Shown here: positions 16,998 to 26,610 of the stretch, one piece after another
Layout: each line of letters opens with the position of its first letter
Position numbering within the stretch: position 1 is the stretch's first letter
Assembly (NCBI RefSeq): GCF_002897295.1
Contig: NZ_BEXF01000006.1
Location: 124,001-188,000, forward strand
Direction: 5' to 3'
Length of the DNA stretch: 64,000 nucleotides
Origin: Brevibacillus reuszeri
Lineage (GTDB): Bacteria; Bacillota; Bacilli; Brevibacillales; Brevibacillaceae
Translations under genes and position numbers: made by a program
Notes under the pieces: model-generated
Databases searched by the model: none
Seen by the model: the letters and a program-made list of their open reading frames with translations, nothing else
What the model was told of the DNA's origin: nothing

Positions 16998-17912
16998 ATG
17001 AATATTGAAAATCTCGAGGCATTTGTTTATGTCGTCCATTTCAACAGCTTTAATAAAGCAGCGGATGCCTTGTTTTTATCCCAGCCATCTATATCGGCAC
17101 GTATTCAAACCTTGGAGCGGGAATTGGATGTGAAGCTGTTTCTGCGGGAAGGCAAAAATTTTTCTTTGACGGAAAAAGGAAAGCAATTTCTCCCGTTTGC
17201 CCAGCAAATCCTGCAATCGTACCGAAAAGGCAAGCAGCAGCTGCGACGCGAACAGACCACCCTGCACGAGCTGAGGATCGGTTGCACGGCCTCCGTTTCC
17301 GCCTATATCATGCCAGAGCTGCTGCCCGCACTTAAACAGCTAAATCCCGAGCTGCAAATCAAGCTGTTAACAGCGCCAAGTGAAACCATACTCGAAAAAG
17401 TACTGCAAAAAGAGATCGATTTGGGACTTGTACGCAACATTAGCCATCCCCTGATCGACTCTGTTTTGTTCTATGAAGACCCGATTCGTTTGTATGTTTA
17501 TCAAGGACATCGATTTAACGAGCAGCATCCAAGCACACTGGACGAGATCGGTGGGGAGAAGCTCGTTTTTTTCGAATGCGGATCGCTTGACTGGATGAAG
17601 CTGCACAGCCTGTTCGAGACTTTGCAGCGGCAGCCTGTCATCGATTTGAATATCGACAATCATGAGACAGCCAAAAAATGCATTGCTAAAGGAATGGGGA
17701 TCGGATTTTTGCCTGATCTTTGCGCACGTAAAGAAGTGGGGGATCAACAGCTGTTTCCGATTGATATTCCGGCCCTTGCAAGCCTTTCCTTGCGTACGAA
17801 CATTATTACGTTAAAAGGGGAAGGAGGAGAGCTTCGCAATCACTTTTTAGAGCTGATCGGGCATGTTCGCCATCCGACAGAGGCTGAATCGAATCTTTCT
17901 ATGCATCAATAG
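16998..17912 (+). CDS. LysR-family regulator, likely of the monooxygenase/transporter operon
   Basis: A 304-residue regulator. ATG 16998 is chosen because AAGGAGG lies 7 bases upstream. The DNA-binding domain reads AADALFLSQPSISARIQTLE. It is a clear paralogue of the LysR protein at 50381: both begin MNI-N-x-AF-YVV-F-SFNKAA and share LFxREG/RDRN, IDSV/TVL and AKKCIxKGMGIGFLP elements. It reads toward the luciferase-like/ABC-transporter operon starting 130 bases later and probably regulates it. Confidence 0.9.
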   Translation: MNIENLEAFVYVVHFNSFNKAADALFLSQPSISARIQTLERELDVKLFLREGKNFSLTEKGKQFLPFAQQILQSYRKGKQQLRREQTTLHELRIGCTASVSAYIMPELLPALKQLNPELQIKLLTAPSETILEKVLQKEIDLGLVRNISHPLIDSVLFYEDPIRLYVYQGHRFNEQHPSTLDEIGGEKLVFFECGSLDWMKLHSLFETLQRQPVIDLNIDNHETAKKCIAKGMGIGFLPDLCARKEVGDQQLFPIDIPALASLSLRTNIITLKGEGGELRNHFLELIGHVRHPTEAESNLSMHQ

Positions 17913-17934
17913 AAATCCCTGATTGGGCAATGGA

Positions 17935-18000
17935 TTGACGACAAGAGGGCGTGGTGATAAAGTTTGGAATCATAAAACCAACTAATCTTATCGGTTTTAT
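17935..18000 (+). promoter_or_regulatory. Promoter with inverted-repeat operator for the monooxygenase/transporter operon
   Basis: TTGACG (17935-17940) lies 17 bases from an extended -10, TGATAAAGT (17955-17963). The inverted repeat ATAAAACC (17972-17979) / GGTTTTAT (17993-18000) starts just where transcription should begin, a typical repressor position. The binding factor is unknown; a cysteine/sulfur regulator of the CymR type is one possibility. Confidence 0.5.
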
Positions 18001-18042
18001 CGAAACAAAACTTCACTCATCTGGGGAAGGAAGATCGATTCA

Positions 18043-19125
18043 ATGAAATTTGCTTTGTTTAGTCTGATGATGAACATTCCAAATGCAGTAACGGGGGAAA
18101 CATTAACGACACAGCAAAAGTTCCAAAATGTTTTGAAGCAGGCGGTTCTCGCCGAAAAACTGGGCTTTGAAGCGTATGGAGTAGGAGAGCGACACGGCGA
18201 GCCTTTTATTTCCTCAGCTCCTCCAGTCGTTCTAACAGCCATCGCCGCACAGACATCAAGGATTCGCTTGTTGACCACCGTGACAGTTCTCAGCGTGCTC
18301 GATCCGATCAGGGTAGCTGAAGATTACGCGACACTCGATCATTTATCAGGCGGACGCCTGGAGCTGATTATCGGAAAGGGCAATGACCCACGTCACTATC
18401 CATTGTTCGGCATTACGGAGGAGGACCAGTGGGATTCACTGGCAGAGCGATACGAGCTGCTCTTACGCTTATGGACTGAGGAAAATGTATCGTGGAGTGG
18501 AAAATACAGACCGCCACTTCATCAGGTGACTACTCAGCCAAGGCCATTTCAGGCGAAAATTCCTGTCTGGCATGGGAGTGCTTCCAGTACGCTCTCCACT
18601 GAACTGGCAGCGAAATATGGCGATCCGATCTTTTCGTCAAACGGGTTTCACCATATGAGCAAATACAAAGCACTGATTGATCATTACCGGGAGCGCTGGG
18701 AGTATTACGGTCACGATCCGAAGGAAGCTGTAGTAGGAGCAGGGGGTGGAGCCTTGTACCTGGCGGATACTGCTGAAGAGGCTGTCCGGCGCTATCGTCC
18801 CTACTACAATGCTTTTCATGCGACGGACTCTTCCAAGCACAATCAATCTCCTTTTACAGACCTGGAAGACAATATCGAAAATGGCCCGGCTTTGATCGGA
18901 AGCGCCGATTTTGTGATCGAAAAAATCTTGAAATACCACGAAGCATTTGGTCATCAGGTACTCAGCATCAGTGTGGACGGTCTGACGGAGGCAGAGCAGC
19001 AGGAGCAGATCGAACGTTTTGCAGCCGAAGTCATGCCAGTACTTCGCAAAGAGATCCCGAGTACCGTTTGGGCAGATGGCCCGATACTGAAAAGAGCAAA
19101 TGAAGTGGCTATCGCAGCCAAATAA
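18043..19125 (+). CDS. Luciferase-like flavin-dependent monooxygenase 1
   Basis: A 360-residue oxidoreductase of the bacterial luciferase (LLM) family, which uses reduced flavin and oxygen. Family features include MKFALFSLMMN at the first strand, YGVGERHGEPF, LTTVTVLSVLDPIRVAEDYATLDHLSGGRLE and the flavin-phosphate region around VWHGSASS. It is the first gene of an operon with a DinB protein, a complete peptide-type ABC transporter and a second, very similar monooxygenase at 25343. This suggests uptake and oxidative cleavage of an imported compound, perhaps a sulfur- or nitrogen-containing one. The substrate is unknown. Confidence 0.88.
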   Translation: MKFALFSLMMNIPNAVTGETLTTQQKFQNVLKQAVLAEKLGFEAYGVGERHGEPFISSAPPVVLTAIAAQTSRIRLLTTVTVLSVLDPIRVAEDYATLDHLSGGRLELIIGKGNDPRHYPLFGITEEDQWDSLAERYELLLRLWTEENVSWSGKYRPPLHQVTTQPRPFQAKIPVWHGSASSTLSTELAAKYGDPIFSSNGFHHMSKYKALIDHYRERWEYYGHDPKEAVVGAGGGALYLADTAEEAVRRYRPYYNAFHATDSSKHNQSPFTDLEDNIENGPALIGSADFVIEKILKYHEAFGHQVLSISVDGLTEAEQQEQIERFAAEVMPVLRKEIPSTVWADGPILKRANEVAIAAK

Positions 19126-19239
19126 AGGCACAAGAGAATCAGTGTGAAAAACAAAATGATGGTTTCATTCAAAGTTTAAACTGACTAAATACATCTGTTT
19201 ACTAAGATAATAAAAAGTTTTATGGGAGGTCATGTAATC

Positions 19240-19716
19240 ATGAGCCAAATCGATATTCAAGCCTATCTGGACTTGCACGGACAATTAATAGAGGCGATCA
19301 AAGGGTTAACAAAAGAAGAGCTGCATTGGAAGCAAAAAGCAGAATCCTGGAGTGTGACCGAAGTGCTTACGCATCTACTGGATCACCATATTGTGGTTTC
19401 GTTTCGGATTCGTGACGTACTTGCGGGTACGACAGTGCAGCTTCCGGCGTTTAACCAAGACCAGTGGGTCCATGGACAGAAGGGTAATCAAAGCGACCCG
19501 GAAGACATTCTAGATACCTATCGTTCGTTGCTCCAATACAATGCAAAGCTTTTTGGAAGACTGGCACCTGAGGAATTGGAAAAAACAGCGATTAACCACA
19601 AAGGTGATACCGTGCGTGTCGTCGATATTGCAGCTGGCTTCATCAAGCATGTGCATCACCATCTCGGACAAATAGAACGGATCAAGCAAGCACAGGCTGC
19701 TCAAAGCGTAGGCTGA
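19240..19716 (+). CDS. DinB-superfamily protein
   Basis: A 158-residue four-helix-bundle protein. The ATG at 19240 follows GGGAGGT at 19224-19230. Metal-binding His residues are seen in THLLDHHIV and in the C-terminal HVHHHLGQIERI. It lies inside the transporter/monooxygenase operon, 43 bases before the binding-protein gene. DinB-like enzymes can act as thiol transferases or hydrolases, so it may handle a product of the monooxygenases, but this is inference. Confidence 0.78.
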   Translation: MSQIDIQAYLDLHGQLIEAIKGLTKEELHWKQKAESWSVTEVLTHLLDHHIVVSFRIRDVLAGTTVQLPAFNQDQWVHGQKGNQSDPEDILDTYRSLLQYNAKLFGRLAPEELEKTAINHKGDTVRVVDIAAGFIKHVHHHLGQIERIKQAQAAQSVG

Positions 19717-19759
19717 CCTGAGACATCAACCAATACACGAATAAGGGAGTAGAACGACA

Positions 19760-21412
19760 GTGAAGACCGAACGCACAAACAAATGGATAAAACATACTGC
19801 TCTTTCACTTGTGACGGCAGCACTGCTTGCCGGATGCGGATCAAACCAAGGACAAAGCTCAAATCCTTCTGCGCAAGCGGATCAGACTGCTGCCTCGGCA
19901 GGAAACGAGCAAGGCGGCGAACTGACGTATGCCTTGGCTACTTCTCCTGATACGCTTGATGCTGGCGCGAGCGGATTTGCGGTGTCCCATCGGGTGTTTC
20001 GCAATATCTTTGACAGCCTCGTGTTTCAAGCAAAAGATGGTACCTACCAGCCTTGGCTGGCCAGCAGCTGGACGAAATCAGAAGACGGCAAAGAGTACAC
20101 GTTCAAGCTACGTACGGATGTAACCTTCCAAGACGGCACGCCGTTTAATGCGACTGCGGTCAAAGCGAATTTTGATCATATTTTTGCCGGAGGACGCGGA
20201 CAGTCTCGCTCCTTGCTCGGTACGTTCTCGTCAGCAGAGGTCGTGGATGAGCATACGATCAAAATCAAATTGTCAGAGCCGTTTGAACCGTTACTTGCTG
20301 GACTTAGTTCAGGTTTTCTCGGCATCTCCTCACCCAAGGCATTTGAACAGTATGGGGATCAATATGGCAAGCATCCCGTTGGCACTGGGCCGTTCAAATT
20401 TGTGAGCTGGACGGAAAATGACCAAATCGTGCTCGAAAAAAATCCGGCTTACAAGTGGGGACCACCAGGGGCTGACAATAAAGGACCATCACAGCTGGAT
20501 ACGATTACGTTCAAGATCATCCCGGAGGAGGCAACGCGAATCGGCAGCGTACAGAGCGGTCAGGTGCTCGCTGCGGAGACCGTTCCACCACAATTGATTA
20601 CTGCACTTAAAAATGATCCCAACATAGTCGTAGATCAGTCGATCACAAACGGTACTGCGTTTTCGCTTTATCTCAATACGAAAAATGAGCCTTGGAACGA
20701 GCTTAAAGCCCGTCAGGCTGTCCAGCTGGCAGTAGATGTGGATACGATTGTTCAAACGCTCTATTTGGGCACATACGAGCGTGCGTGGTCCGCATTGACA
20801 CCGGGTATTCTTGGCTATGATTCTTCACTCGAAAACAAGGTGAAACAAGATATTGCCAAAGCCAATCAACTGCTTGATGATTTGGGCTGGAAGCAAGGTG
20901 CAGATGGAATTCGTGAAAAAGATGGCAAAAAGCTGATCCTTCGTTATCTCGATGGTTCGCCAAACCGCGAAAAACGTAATGATATCGCTGCAATTGTTCA
21001 GCAGCAGCTGAAGCAGATCGGGATTCAGGTCAATCTGAACATTACTAAAGATACCAATACACCGATTACAAACGGTGAGTACGACATTTTCGGCAATTCC
21101 CAAGTAAAAGCGGACCCTGATATTCTGCGCAATCTGTTCCGTTCAGATAAGGTTTTTACAAAAGGCGGAACGAACTGGTCTAATGTGGCAGACCCAGAAA
21201 TTGACGAGCTGCTCGATCAGGGCGCATCAGAAAGCGATCCCCAAAAGCGAAAGGAAATCTACGCCCAAATCCAGCAGTACATGATTGACAGAGCAATTAT
21301 CCTTCCGATCTATGTCTTTCCGTATACCGTCGCTCATTCGAAAAAGGTAGAGGGATTGAAATTCGATCTGCTTGGCTATCCGTTATTGTACGACGTCACC
21401 ATTCGCAAGTAA
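19760..21412 (+). CDS. ABC transporter substrate-binding lipoprotein, family 5
   Basis: A 550-residue extracytoplasmic receptor of the peptide/nickel/glutathione type. The lipoprotein signal ends LLAGC with Cys26. Family elements: PDTLDAGASG near the start of the mature domain, YTFKLRTDVTFQDGTPF, HPVGTGPFKF, and the C-terminal PIYVFPYT. A GTG start with AAGGGAG upstream. It is followed directly by two permease genes and a fused ATPase gene, which together make a full importer. It could carry peptides, glutathione or another small organic molecule. Confidence 0.9.
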   Translation: MKTERTNKWIKHTALSLVTAALLAGCGSNQGQSSNPSAQADQTAASAGNEQGGELTYALATSPDTLDAGASGFAVSHRVFRNIFDSLVFQAKDGTYQPWLASSWTKSEDGKEYTFKLRTDVTFQDGTPFNATAVKANFDHIFAGGRGQSRSLLGTFSSAEVVDEHTIKIKLSEPFEPLLAGLSSGFLGISSPKAFEQYGDQYGKHPVGTGPFKFVSWTENDQIVLEKNPAYKWGPPGADNKGPSQLDTITFKIIPEEATRIGSVQSGQVLAAETVPPQLITALKNDPNIVVDQSITNGTAFSLYLNTKNEPWNELKARQAVQLAVDVDTIVQTLYLGTYERAWSALTPGILGYDSSLENKVKQDIAKANQLLDDLGWKQGADGIREKDGKKLILRYLDGSPNREKRNDIAAIVQQQLKQIGIQVNLNITKDTNTPITNGEYDIFGNSQVKADPDILRNLFRSDKVFTKGGTNWSNVADPEIDELLDQGASESDPQKRKEIYAQIQQYMIDRAIILPIYVFPYTVAHSKKVEGLKFDLLGYPLLYDVTIRK

Positions 21413-21429
21413 GAGAGGAGGTAAGTTTT

Positions 21430-22356
21430 GTGACTGGAACGATTGCTACTCGTCTGCTGACCTCCCTTCTCGTTGTCATTGGATCGTCGATGCTTGTCTT
21501 TGTGATTATGTTTGTGCTACCTGGTGATCCGGTGCTGCAGCTGCTCGATGGCAACGCAACAACTCCAGAGGCAATTGAGCAAATGAGGCAGCAGCTCTGG
21601 CTTGATCAACCGTTTTACGTCCAATTTATGCAGTATTTCGTGCAGCTTTTGCAGGGGGATTTTGGTGCGTCGCGGATCGACAGCACGCCGGTCCTTCCTA
21701 AAATCCTGGAGCACGTGCCGGCAACGCTCGCCTTGACAGCGGTTAGTGCTGCGGTGTCCGTATTGGTAGGTACGATACTGGGAGTGCTTTCTGCCATTCA
21801 TCGAAATGGAATCATTGATTTGATAGCAAGGTTTGTTGGCTTGTTCGGGATTTCCATGCCAACCTTTTGGACAGGAATTTTGTTGCTCCTTTTGTTTTCC
21901 ATCCATTTGGGGTTATTCCCGATAGCAGGGTCGGACGGATGGAAAGCACTTGTTTTGCCAGGTATCACTTTGGGCCTGGTCGGGGCAGGGTTTATCGTGC
22001 GGATGGTGCGAAATACGATGCTGGAGGTCATTAGCGAGCCGTTTATTGTGACCCTGCGATCGAAAGGCTTGACGGAAAGAGTCGTTATGTACAAACACGC
22101 TTTGCGAAATGCTCTCATACCAGCCCTGACGATGATCGGTGTTATGGTTGGCGAGCTTTTGAGCGGAACGGTTGTCGTGGAGACTGTTTTTGCACGGCAG
22201 GGAATCGGGCGAATTCTCGCGGATGCCATCATGTCGAAGGATATGCCAGTCGTACAGGGTGTGGTCTTTTTCACTGCCATCATCTATGTACTTGTCAATT
22301 TGCTGGTAGATGTCTCGTATTCCTTTGTCGATCCACGTATTCGACGATCGCAGTGA
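21430..22356 (+). CDS. ABC transporter permease, DppB/OppB type
   Basis: A 308-residue membrane protein with about six membrane segments, the N-terminal VMFVLPGDPV typical of the DppB branch, and the cytoplasmic coupling loop EPFIVTLRSKGLTERVVMYKHALRNALIP near residues 195-225. GTG start; AGAGGAGGT lies 6-8 bases upstream. It begins 17 bases after the binding-protein gene and precedes the partner permease by 17 bases. Confidence 0.93.
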   Translation: MTGTIATRLLTSLLVVIGSSMLVFVIMFVLPGDPVLQLLDGNATTPEAIEQMRQQLWLDQPFYVQFMQYFVQLLQGDFGASRIDSTPVLPKILEHVPATLALTAVSAAVSVLVGTILGVLSAIHRNGIIDLIARFVGLFGISMPTFWTGILLLLLFSIHLGLFPIAGSDGWKALVLPGITLGLVGAGFIVRMVRNTMLEVISEPFIVTLRSKGLTERVVMYKHALRNALIPALTMIGVMVGELLSGTVVVETVFARQGIGRILADAIMSKDMPVVQGVVFFTAIIYVLVNLLVDVSYSFVDPRIRRSQ

Positions 22357-22373
22357 GGGAGGAGGAAGCGTAA

Positions 22374-23258
22374 GTGAAAGAAACGACGATTACGAAACCA
22401 CTTGGGACGACAGTCCAACTGCACAGGTATCGGCTGAGACGGTTGGAGCCTTCACAGTTTTTCCTGTTTGGGGCAGGACTGGTTGTACTGTTTTTAACGA
22501 TATGTGCCATTGCTCCGCAGTGGGTGGCACCTTATGCGCCGACGATGATTGACCCGACCAATTTGCTGCAGCCTCCGAGTGTGAGTCATCTATTCGGGAC
22601 GGATTATTTTGGGCGAGATGTCTTTACGCTTGTCGTTTACGGCAGCCGAGATTCTCTGCTCATCGGACTTGCTTCTGTCGTCGTTGGCGGAGTGTTGGGA
22701 GGAGTGCTCGGGGCAATCTCCGGTTATGTCGGTGGACTCGTTGATCTGATCATAATGCGTTTCATCGAGGTGCTGATGACCATTCCGGGCATACTTTTGG
22801 CTCTGGCAATCGCGGCGGCACTGGGACCCAGCACACTCAATATCATTTTGGCAATTGCCTCTGGGACGATTCCGCGTTATGCGAGAGTAATGCGCAGCTC
22901 GATTTTAACGGTGAAGCATCGCTCCTATGTCCTCGCCTCGCGCTCGATTGGTAGTTCAGAATTTCGCATCTTTTGGAAGCATGTTCTGCCTAACTCAACT
23001 GCCCCTTTTCTGGTGATGGGGACAATCGGCATTGGGACGTCCATTTTAACCGGATCTGGCCTCAGCTTCCTTGGACTTGGGGTAATCAAGGAAATTCCGG
23101 ATTGGGGTACGGTCTTGTCCCAAGGGAGAGGATACTTGACGGTTGCCTGGTGGGTTTGCACCTTTCCCGGGCTCGCCATTGCCCTATTTGTCCTCTCTGT
23201 AAATGTGATTGGAGACCGGATTCGAGATGTGCTGGACCCGAAAAAGAATAACGGATGA
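22374..23258 (+). CDS. ABC transporter permease, DppC/OppC type
   Basis: A 294-residue partner permease with the DppC hallmarks: FGTDYFGRDVFTLVVYGSR after the first membrane segment, and the coupling loop YVLASRSIGSSEFRIFWKH. About six membrane segments. GTG start, preceded by GGGAGGAGG. It pairs with the preceding permease to form the channel. Confidence 0.93.
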   Translation: MKETTITKPLGTTVQLHRYRLRRLEPSQFFLFGAGLVVLFLTICAIAPQWVAPYAPTMIDPTNLLQPPSVSHLFGTDYFGRDVFTLVVYGSRDSLLIGLASVVVGGVLGGVLGAISGYVGGLVDLIIMRFIEVLMTIPGILLALAIAAALGPSTLNIILAIASGTIPRYARVMRSSILTVKHRSYVLASRSIGSSEFRIFWKHVLPNSTAPFLVMGTIGIGTSILTGSGLSFLGLGVIKEIPDWGTVLSQGRGYLTVAWWVCTFPGLAIALFVLSVNVIGDRIRDVLDPKKNNG

Positions 23259-23275
23259 TTCAAAGGAGGCAGCTG

Positions 23276-25306
23276 ATGTCACAATACCTTCTCGAAATCA
23301 AAGGGCTGACGGTTGAATTTCCGACATCTGAAGGATCAGTAACGCCTGTAACAGATGTGTCGTTTCATATGGATCGTGGAGAAACCGTATGCCTCGTCGG
23401 CGAGTCCGGCAGCGGCAAAACGATTACCTCCAAAGCAATCATGCGCCTGATTGACTTTGAGCGGGGCCGAATTTCTCAAGGTACGGTCAAGCTGGATGGT
23501 GAAGATCTGACTACTTTTCCCCAGAGTGTTCTGCAGTCAATTCGGGGAAAACGAGTTGCTATGGTTTTTCAGGAGCCGATGGCCGCCTTCGATCCTGTAT
23601 TTACGATCGGGACACAGATTGTTGAAACGATCCGCAGGCATGAAAAGCAAAGTGCAAAGGAAGCCCGTGCTCGTGCCATTGAACTTTTAGAGCGAGTGGG
23701 ACTGCCTGAGCCGCAGCTTCGCTTTCAGCAATATCCGAATGAAATGTCAGGAGGGATGCTGCAACGAGCGATGATCGCAATGGCGCTCGCCTGCGGCCCA
23801 GAGCTACTGATTGCGGATGAGCCGACGACCGCTTTGGACGTGACGATCCAAGCGCAGATTTTGACCCTGCTTCGTGATTTGCAAGCAGAGTACGGGATGT
23901 CGATTTTACTCATCACGCATGATCTTGGGATCGCAGCAGAGATGGCGGATCGCATGATTGTCATGTATGCGGGCAGGATTGTCGAGCAAGCTCCGACGCA
24001 AAAGCTGTTTACAGAACCGAAGCATCCGTATACGGCAGGTCTGCTGCGTTCTATCACGACGATGGACAGTGATCGCTCGGCTGTGCTCTATACCATCGAG
24101 GGCACTCCCCCAAATGTAGCTGATTTCCCTTCTGGCTGCCGCTTTCATCCCCGTTGTCCACTGGCGACAGAGCATTGTCGAACTACCACACCGCCACTTG
24201 TTGGAACAGGTGATCATGAGGCAGCGTGCTGGCATAGCGATCTACTGTCAGCTGGGCGCGACCTAGGTCAACACGGAACCTCTGTAGCAGAGGTAGTGGT
24301 TGGAGAAGAGCGATCTGCTGACAGTCATCCATCAGATCAGGAATCGCAGCGGTTGTTTGAAGTGGAAGGACTGACGAAGCATTATCCAGTCCGGGGGTCA
24401 TTCGGTCAAACGAAAGCAGTGATTCACGCTGTAGACAATGTCTCGTTTACGATTCATGAGAGGGAGACGTTTGGACTTGTAGGTGAATCCGGCAGTGGCA
24501 AAACTACGCTAGGGCGTGTATTGATCCAGCTGGAAAAAGCTACGGCAGGCTCAGTGCTTTTTCGTGGAGAGGACCTCGGTAGGATAGAGGCATCAAGGCG
24601 TAGATCGCTTCAACGTGACATGCAAATGATTTTTCAAGATCCTTATGGCTCCGTAAATCCGCGCTGGACGGTAGAGGAGACGATCGCAGAGCCACTTTCC
24701 GTACACAGTAATATAAGCCGTACGGATCGCCGAGCGAGGGTAGAGGAGCTGCTGGAATTGGTAGGGCTGAACCCGACTTGGGCGGATCGTTACCCGCATG
24801 AATTTTCCGGTGGTCAGCGCCAACGAATCGGGATCGCGCGTGCTATCGCGTTGCAGCCCAAATTCGTCCTTGCAGATGAAGCAGTATCTGCTCTCGATGT
24901 ATCGGTTCAGGCTCAAATCGTAAATCTCATGCAAGAATTGCAAAACAAGCTGGGGCTCACGTATGTATTTATTGCGCATGGTCTCAATATCGTTAGACAT
25001 GTTTCATCGCGTATTGGGGTGATGTATCTCGGCAACCTGGTGGAAATAGCACCGGCAGAGGAATTGTTTCAGCATCCTGCGCATCCCTATACAGCTCTGC
25101 TCATTTCATCCATTCCTTGGCCAGATCCTAGCCGTAAAAGAGAATTTACTCCAATTTCGGGCGAGATTCCATCGCCAGCGGCTCCACCATCTGGTTGCCG
25201 CTTTCACACCCGCTGTCCTGCCGCGACTACGCGATGCCGGGAGCTTGCTCCAGAGCTGCTTCCGATTGGACATGGCCGCATGGTAGCCTGCCATTTTCCT
25301 ATCTAA
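23276..25306 (+). CDS. Fused double ATPase subunit of the peptide-type ABC transporter
   Basis: A 676-residue fusion of the DppD-like and DppF-like ATPases, like GsiA. Each half has a Walker A GESGSGKT (residues 42-49 and 403-410), a signature motif ([16 protein letters not shown]) and a Walker B. Each ends in the Cys-rich tail of oligopeptide ATPases ([14 protein letters not shown] and [14 protein letters not shown]). ATG 23276 is chosen because AAAGGAGG lies just upstream; an earlier ATG at 23255 overlaps the permease stop but has no binding site. It powers the importer formed by the three preceding genes. Confidence 0.95.
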   Translation: MSQYLLEIKGLTVEFPTSEGSVTPVTDVSFHMDRGETVCLVGESGSGKTITSKAIMRLIDFERGRISQGTVKLDGEDLTTFPQSVLQSIRGKRVAMVFQEPMAAFDPVFTIGTQIVETIRRHEKQSAKEARARAIELLERVGLPEPQLRFQQYPNEMSGGMLQRAMIAMALACGPELLIADEPTTALDVTIQAQILTLLRDLQAEYGMSILLITHDLGIAAEMADRMIVMYAGRIVEQAPTQKLFTEPKHPYTAGLLRSITTMDSDRSAVLYTIEGTPPNVADFPSGCRFHPRCPLATEHCRTTTPPLVGTGDHEAACWHSDLLSAGRDLGQHGTSVAEVVVGEERSADSHPSDQESQRLFEVEGLTKHYPVRGSFGQTKAVIHAVDNVSFTIHERETFGLVGESGSGKTTLGRVLIQLEKATAGSVLFRGEDLGRIEASRRRSLQRDMQMIFQDPYGSVNPRWTVEETIAEPLSVHSNISRTDRRARVEELLELVGLNPTWADRYPHEFSGGQRQRIGIARAIALQPKFVLADEAVSALDVSVQAQIVNLMQELQNKLGLTYVFIAHGLNIVRHVSSRIGVMYLGNLVEIAPAEELFQHPAHPYTALLISSIPWPDPSRKREFTPISGEIPSPAAPPSGCRFHTRCPAATTRCRELAPELLPIGHGRMVACHFPI

Positions 25307-25342
25307 ATCCAAGCATAAATGACTAGTAGGGAGGAACATCCA

Positions 25343-26413
25343 ATGAAATTTGCTCTGATGAGTCTGATGCAAAATACGCCCAATCCTGTGACAGGTGAAG
25401 CTTTTACTCAGCAGGAGAAATTCCAAAACATTCTGAACCAGGCCATACTCGCTGAAAAGCTCGGCTTTGATGCTTATGGTGTCGGTGAGCGGCATGGAGC
25501 ACCGTTTATTTCCTCCTCGCCACCGATTGTTTTAACTGCCATCGCGGCAAGAACCTCGCGTATTCGTTTGCTGACCACAGTTACCGTTTTGAGCATCCTC
25601 GATCCGGTGAGGGTAGCCGAAGATTACGCAACACTCGATCATCTCTCGGGAGGACGGATCGAGCTGATCATAGGTAAGGGGAACTTTGCACAGCATTATC
25701 CGCTGTTTGGGATTAATGAAGAGGAGCAGTGGGATTCCTTGGCTGAGCGTTATGAGCTGCTCAGTCGGTTATGGAACGAGGAAAACGTCACGTGGGAAGG
25801 AAAGTATCGACCAGCTTTGCAAAATGTCACGACGCAGCCGAGACCATATCAAAAGAAGATACCAGTCTGGCATGGAAGTGCATCCAGTAAGCACTCGACA
25901 GAATTGGCAGCAAAATACGGCGAACCTCTTTTCTCATCAAATACATTGCATCGTCAGGAGAAGTACAAAGCGCTGATTGAGCACTATCGTGAGCGCCTCG
26001 CCTATTATGGTCATGATCCGAAAAAGGCAGTTGTAGGGGCTGGCTCAGGAGGTAGTATCTTTATAGCGGATACGACAGAAGAGGCGATTAAGAGATTCCG
26101 ACCTTATCACGATGCTTTTCGGGCCAGACTTACGCAGCCACACGACATTCCTCCGTTTAAAGATTTGGAGGACAACGTGAAGAATGGACCTATTCTCGTC
26201 GGCAGTCCCGAGCATGTAATAGAGAAAGTTCTCGATTATCACCAGGCTTTTGGTCATCAAGTTCTGAGCATCAGTGTAGATGGACTTACAGTAGCAGAGC
26301 AAAGAGAGCAGGCGGAGCGCTTTGCACAAGAGGTCATTCCGGTATTGAAGCGAGAGATTCCAAGTACAGTCTGGGAGACGAGTCCAGTGATATTACAAGA
26401 GAGTGTCTCGTAG
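25343..26413 (+). CDS. Luciferase-like flavin-dependent monooxygenase 2
   Basis: A 356-residue LLM-family oxidoreductase, closely similar over its whole length to the enzyme at 18043 (shared MKFAL-SLM-N-PN-VTGE start, YGVGERHG, ITTQPRP, GHQVLSISVDGLT). ATG 25343 follows TAGGGAGGAAC. The two copies at the ends of one operon suggest an old duplication, with possible division of substrates or formation of a heteromer as in true luciferase. Divergence is concentrated after residue 200 and in the C-terminal tail. Confidence 0.88.
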   Translation: MKFALMSLMQNTPNPVTGEAFTQQEKFQNILNQAILAEKLGFDAYGVGERHGAPFISSSPPIVLTAIAARTSRIRLLTTVTVLSILDPVRVAEDYATLDHLSGGRIELIIGKGNFAQHYPLFGINEEEQWDSLAERYELLSRLWNEENVTWEGKYRPALQNVTTQPRPYQKKIPVWHGSASSKHSTELAAKYGEPLFSSNTLHRQEKYKALIEHYRERLAYYGHDPKKAVVGAGSGGSIFIADTTEEAIKRFRPYHDAFRARLTQPHDIPPFKDLEDNVKNGPILVGSPEHVIEKVLDYHQAFGHQVLSISVDGLTVAEQREQAERFAQEVIPVLKREIPSTVWETSPVILQESVS

Positions 26414-26463
26414 CGCTATGCATTCTGGCAAACTTCGCGTGAAAATTGGTTTACGATACAAGG

Positions 26464-26492
26464 GCGATTCCCAGGGAGGGGTCGCTTTTTTG
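26464..26492 (+). terminator. Terminator of the monooxygenase/transporter operon
   Basis: GCGATTCCC (26464-26472) pairs with GGGGTCGC (26478-26485), followed by TTTTTT. Confidence 0.75.
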
Positions 26493-26494
26493 CT

Positions 26495-26523
26495 TTGACA
26501 CTTTCTAGGTAAATAGATACATA
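26495..26523 (+). promoter_or_regulatory. Possible sigma-A promoter of the amidase gene
   Basis: A perfect -35 TTGACA (26495-26500) is followed after 17 bases by TACATA (26518-26523), a weak -10 match. Confidence 0.35.
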
Positions 26524-26610
26524 AGAAAGGCAGGATATCAGATGGATAAGTCGAACTATTCAGAATATATATCATGACACTTACGTATCCACTGTTAGGA
26601 GGGTGTAAAG

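Noticed and set aside
26433-26450. A sigma-54 promoter before the amidase (TGGCAAACTTCGCG)
   Set aside because: The distance between GG and GC is 8 rather than 10 bases, and a terminator lies downstream of it.
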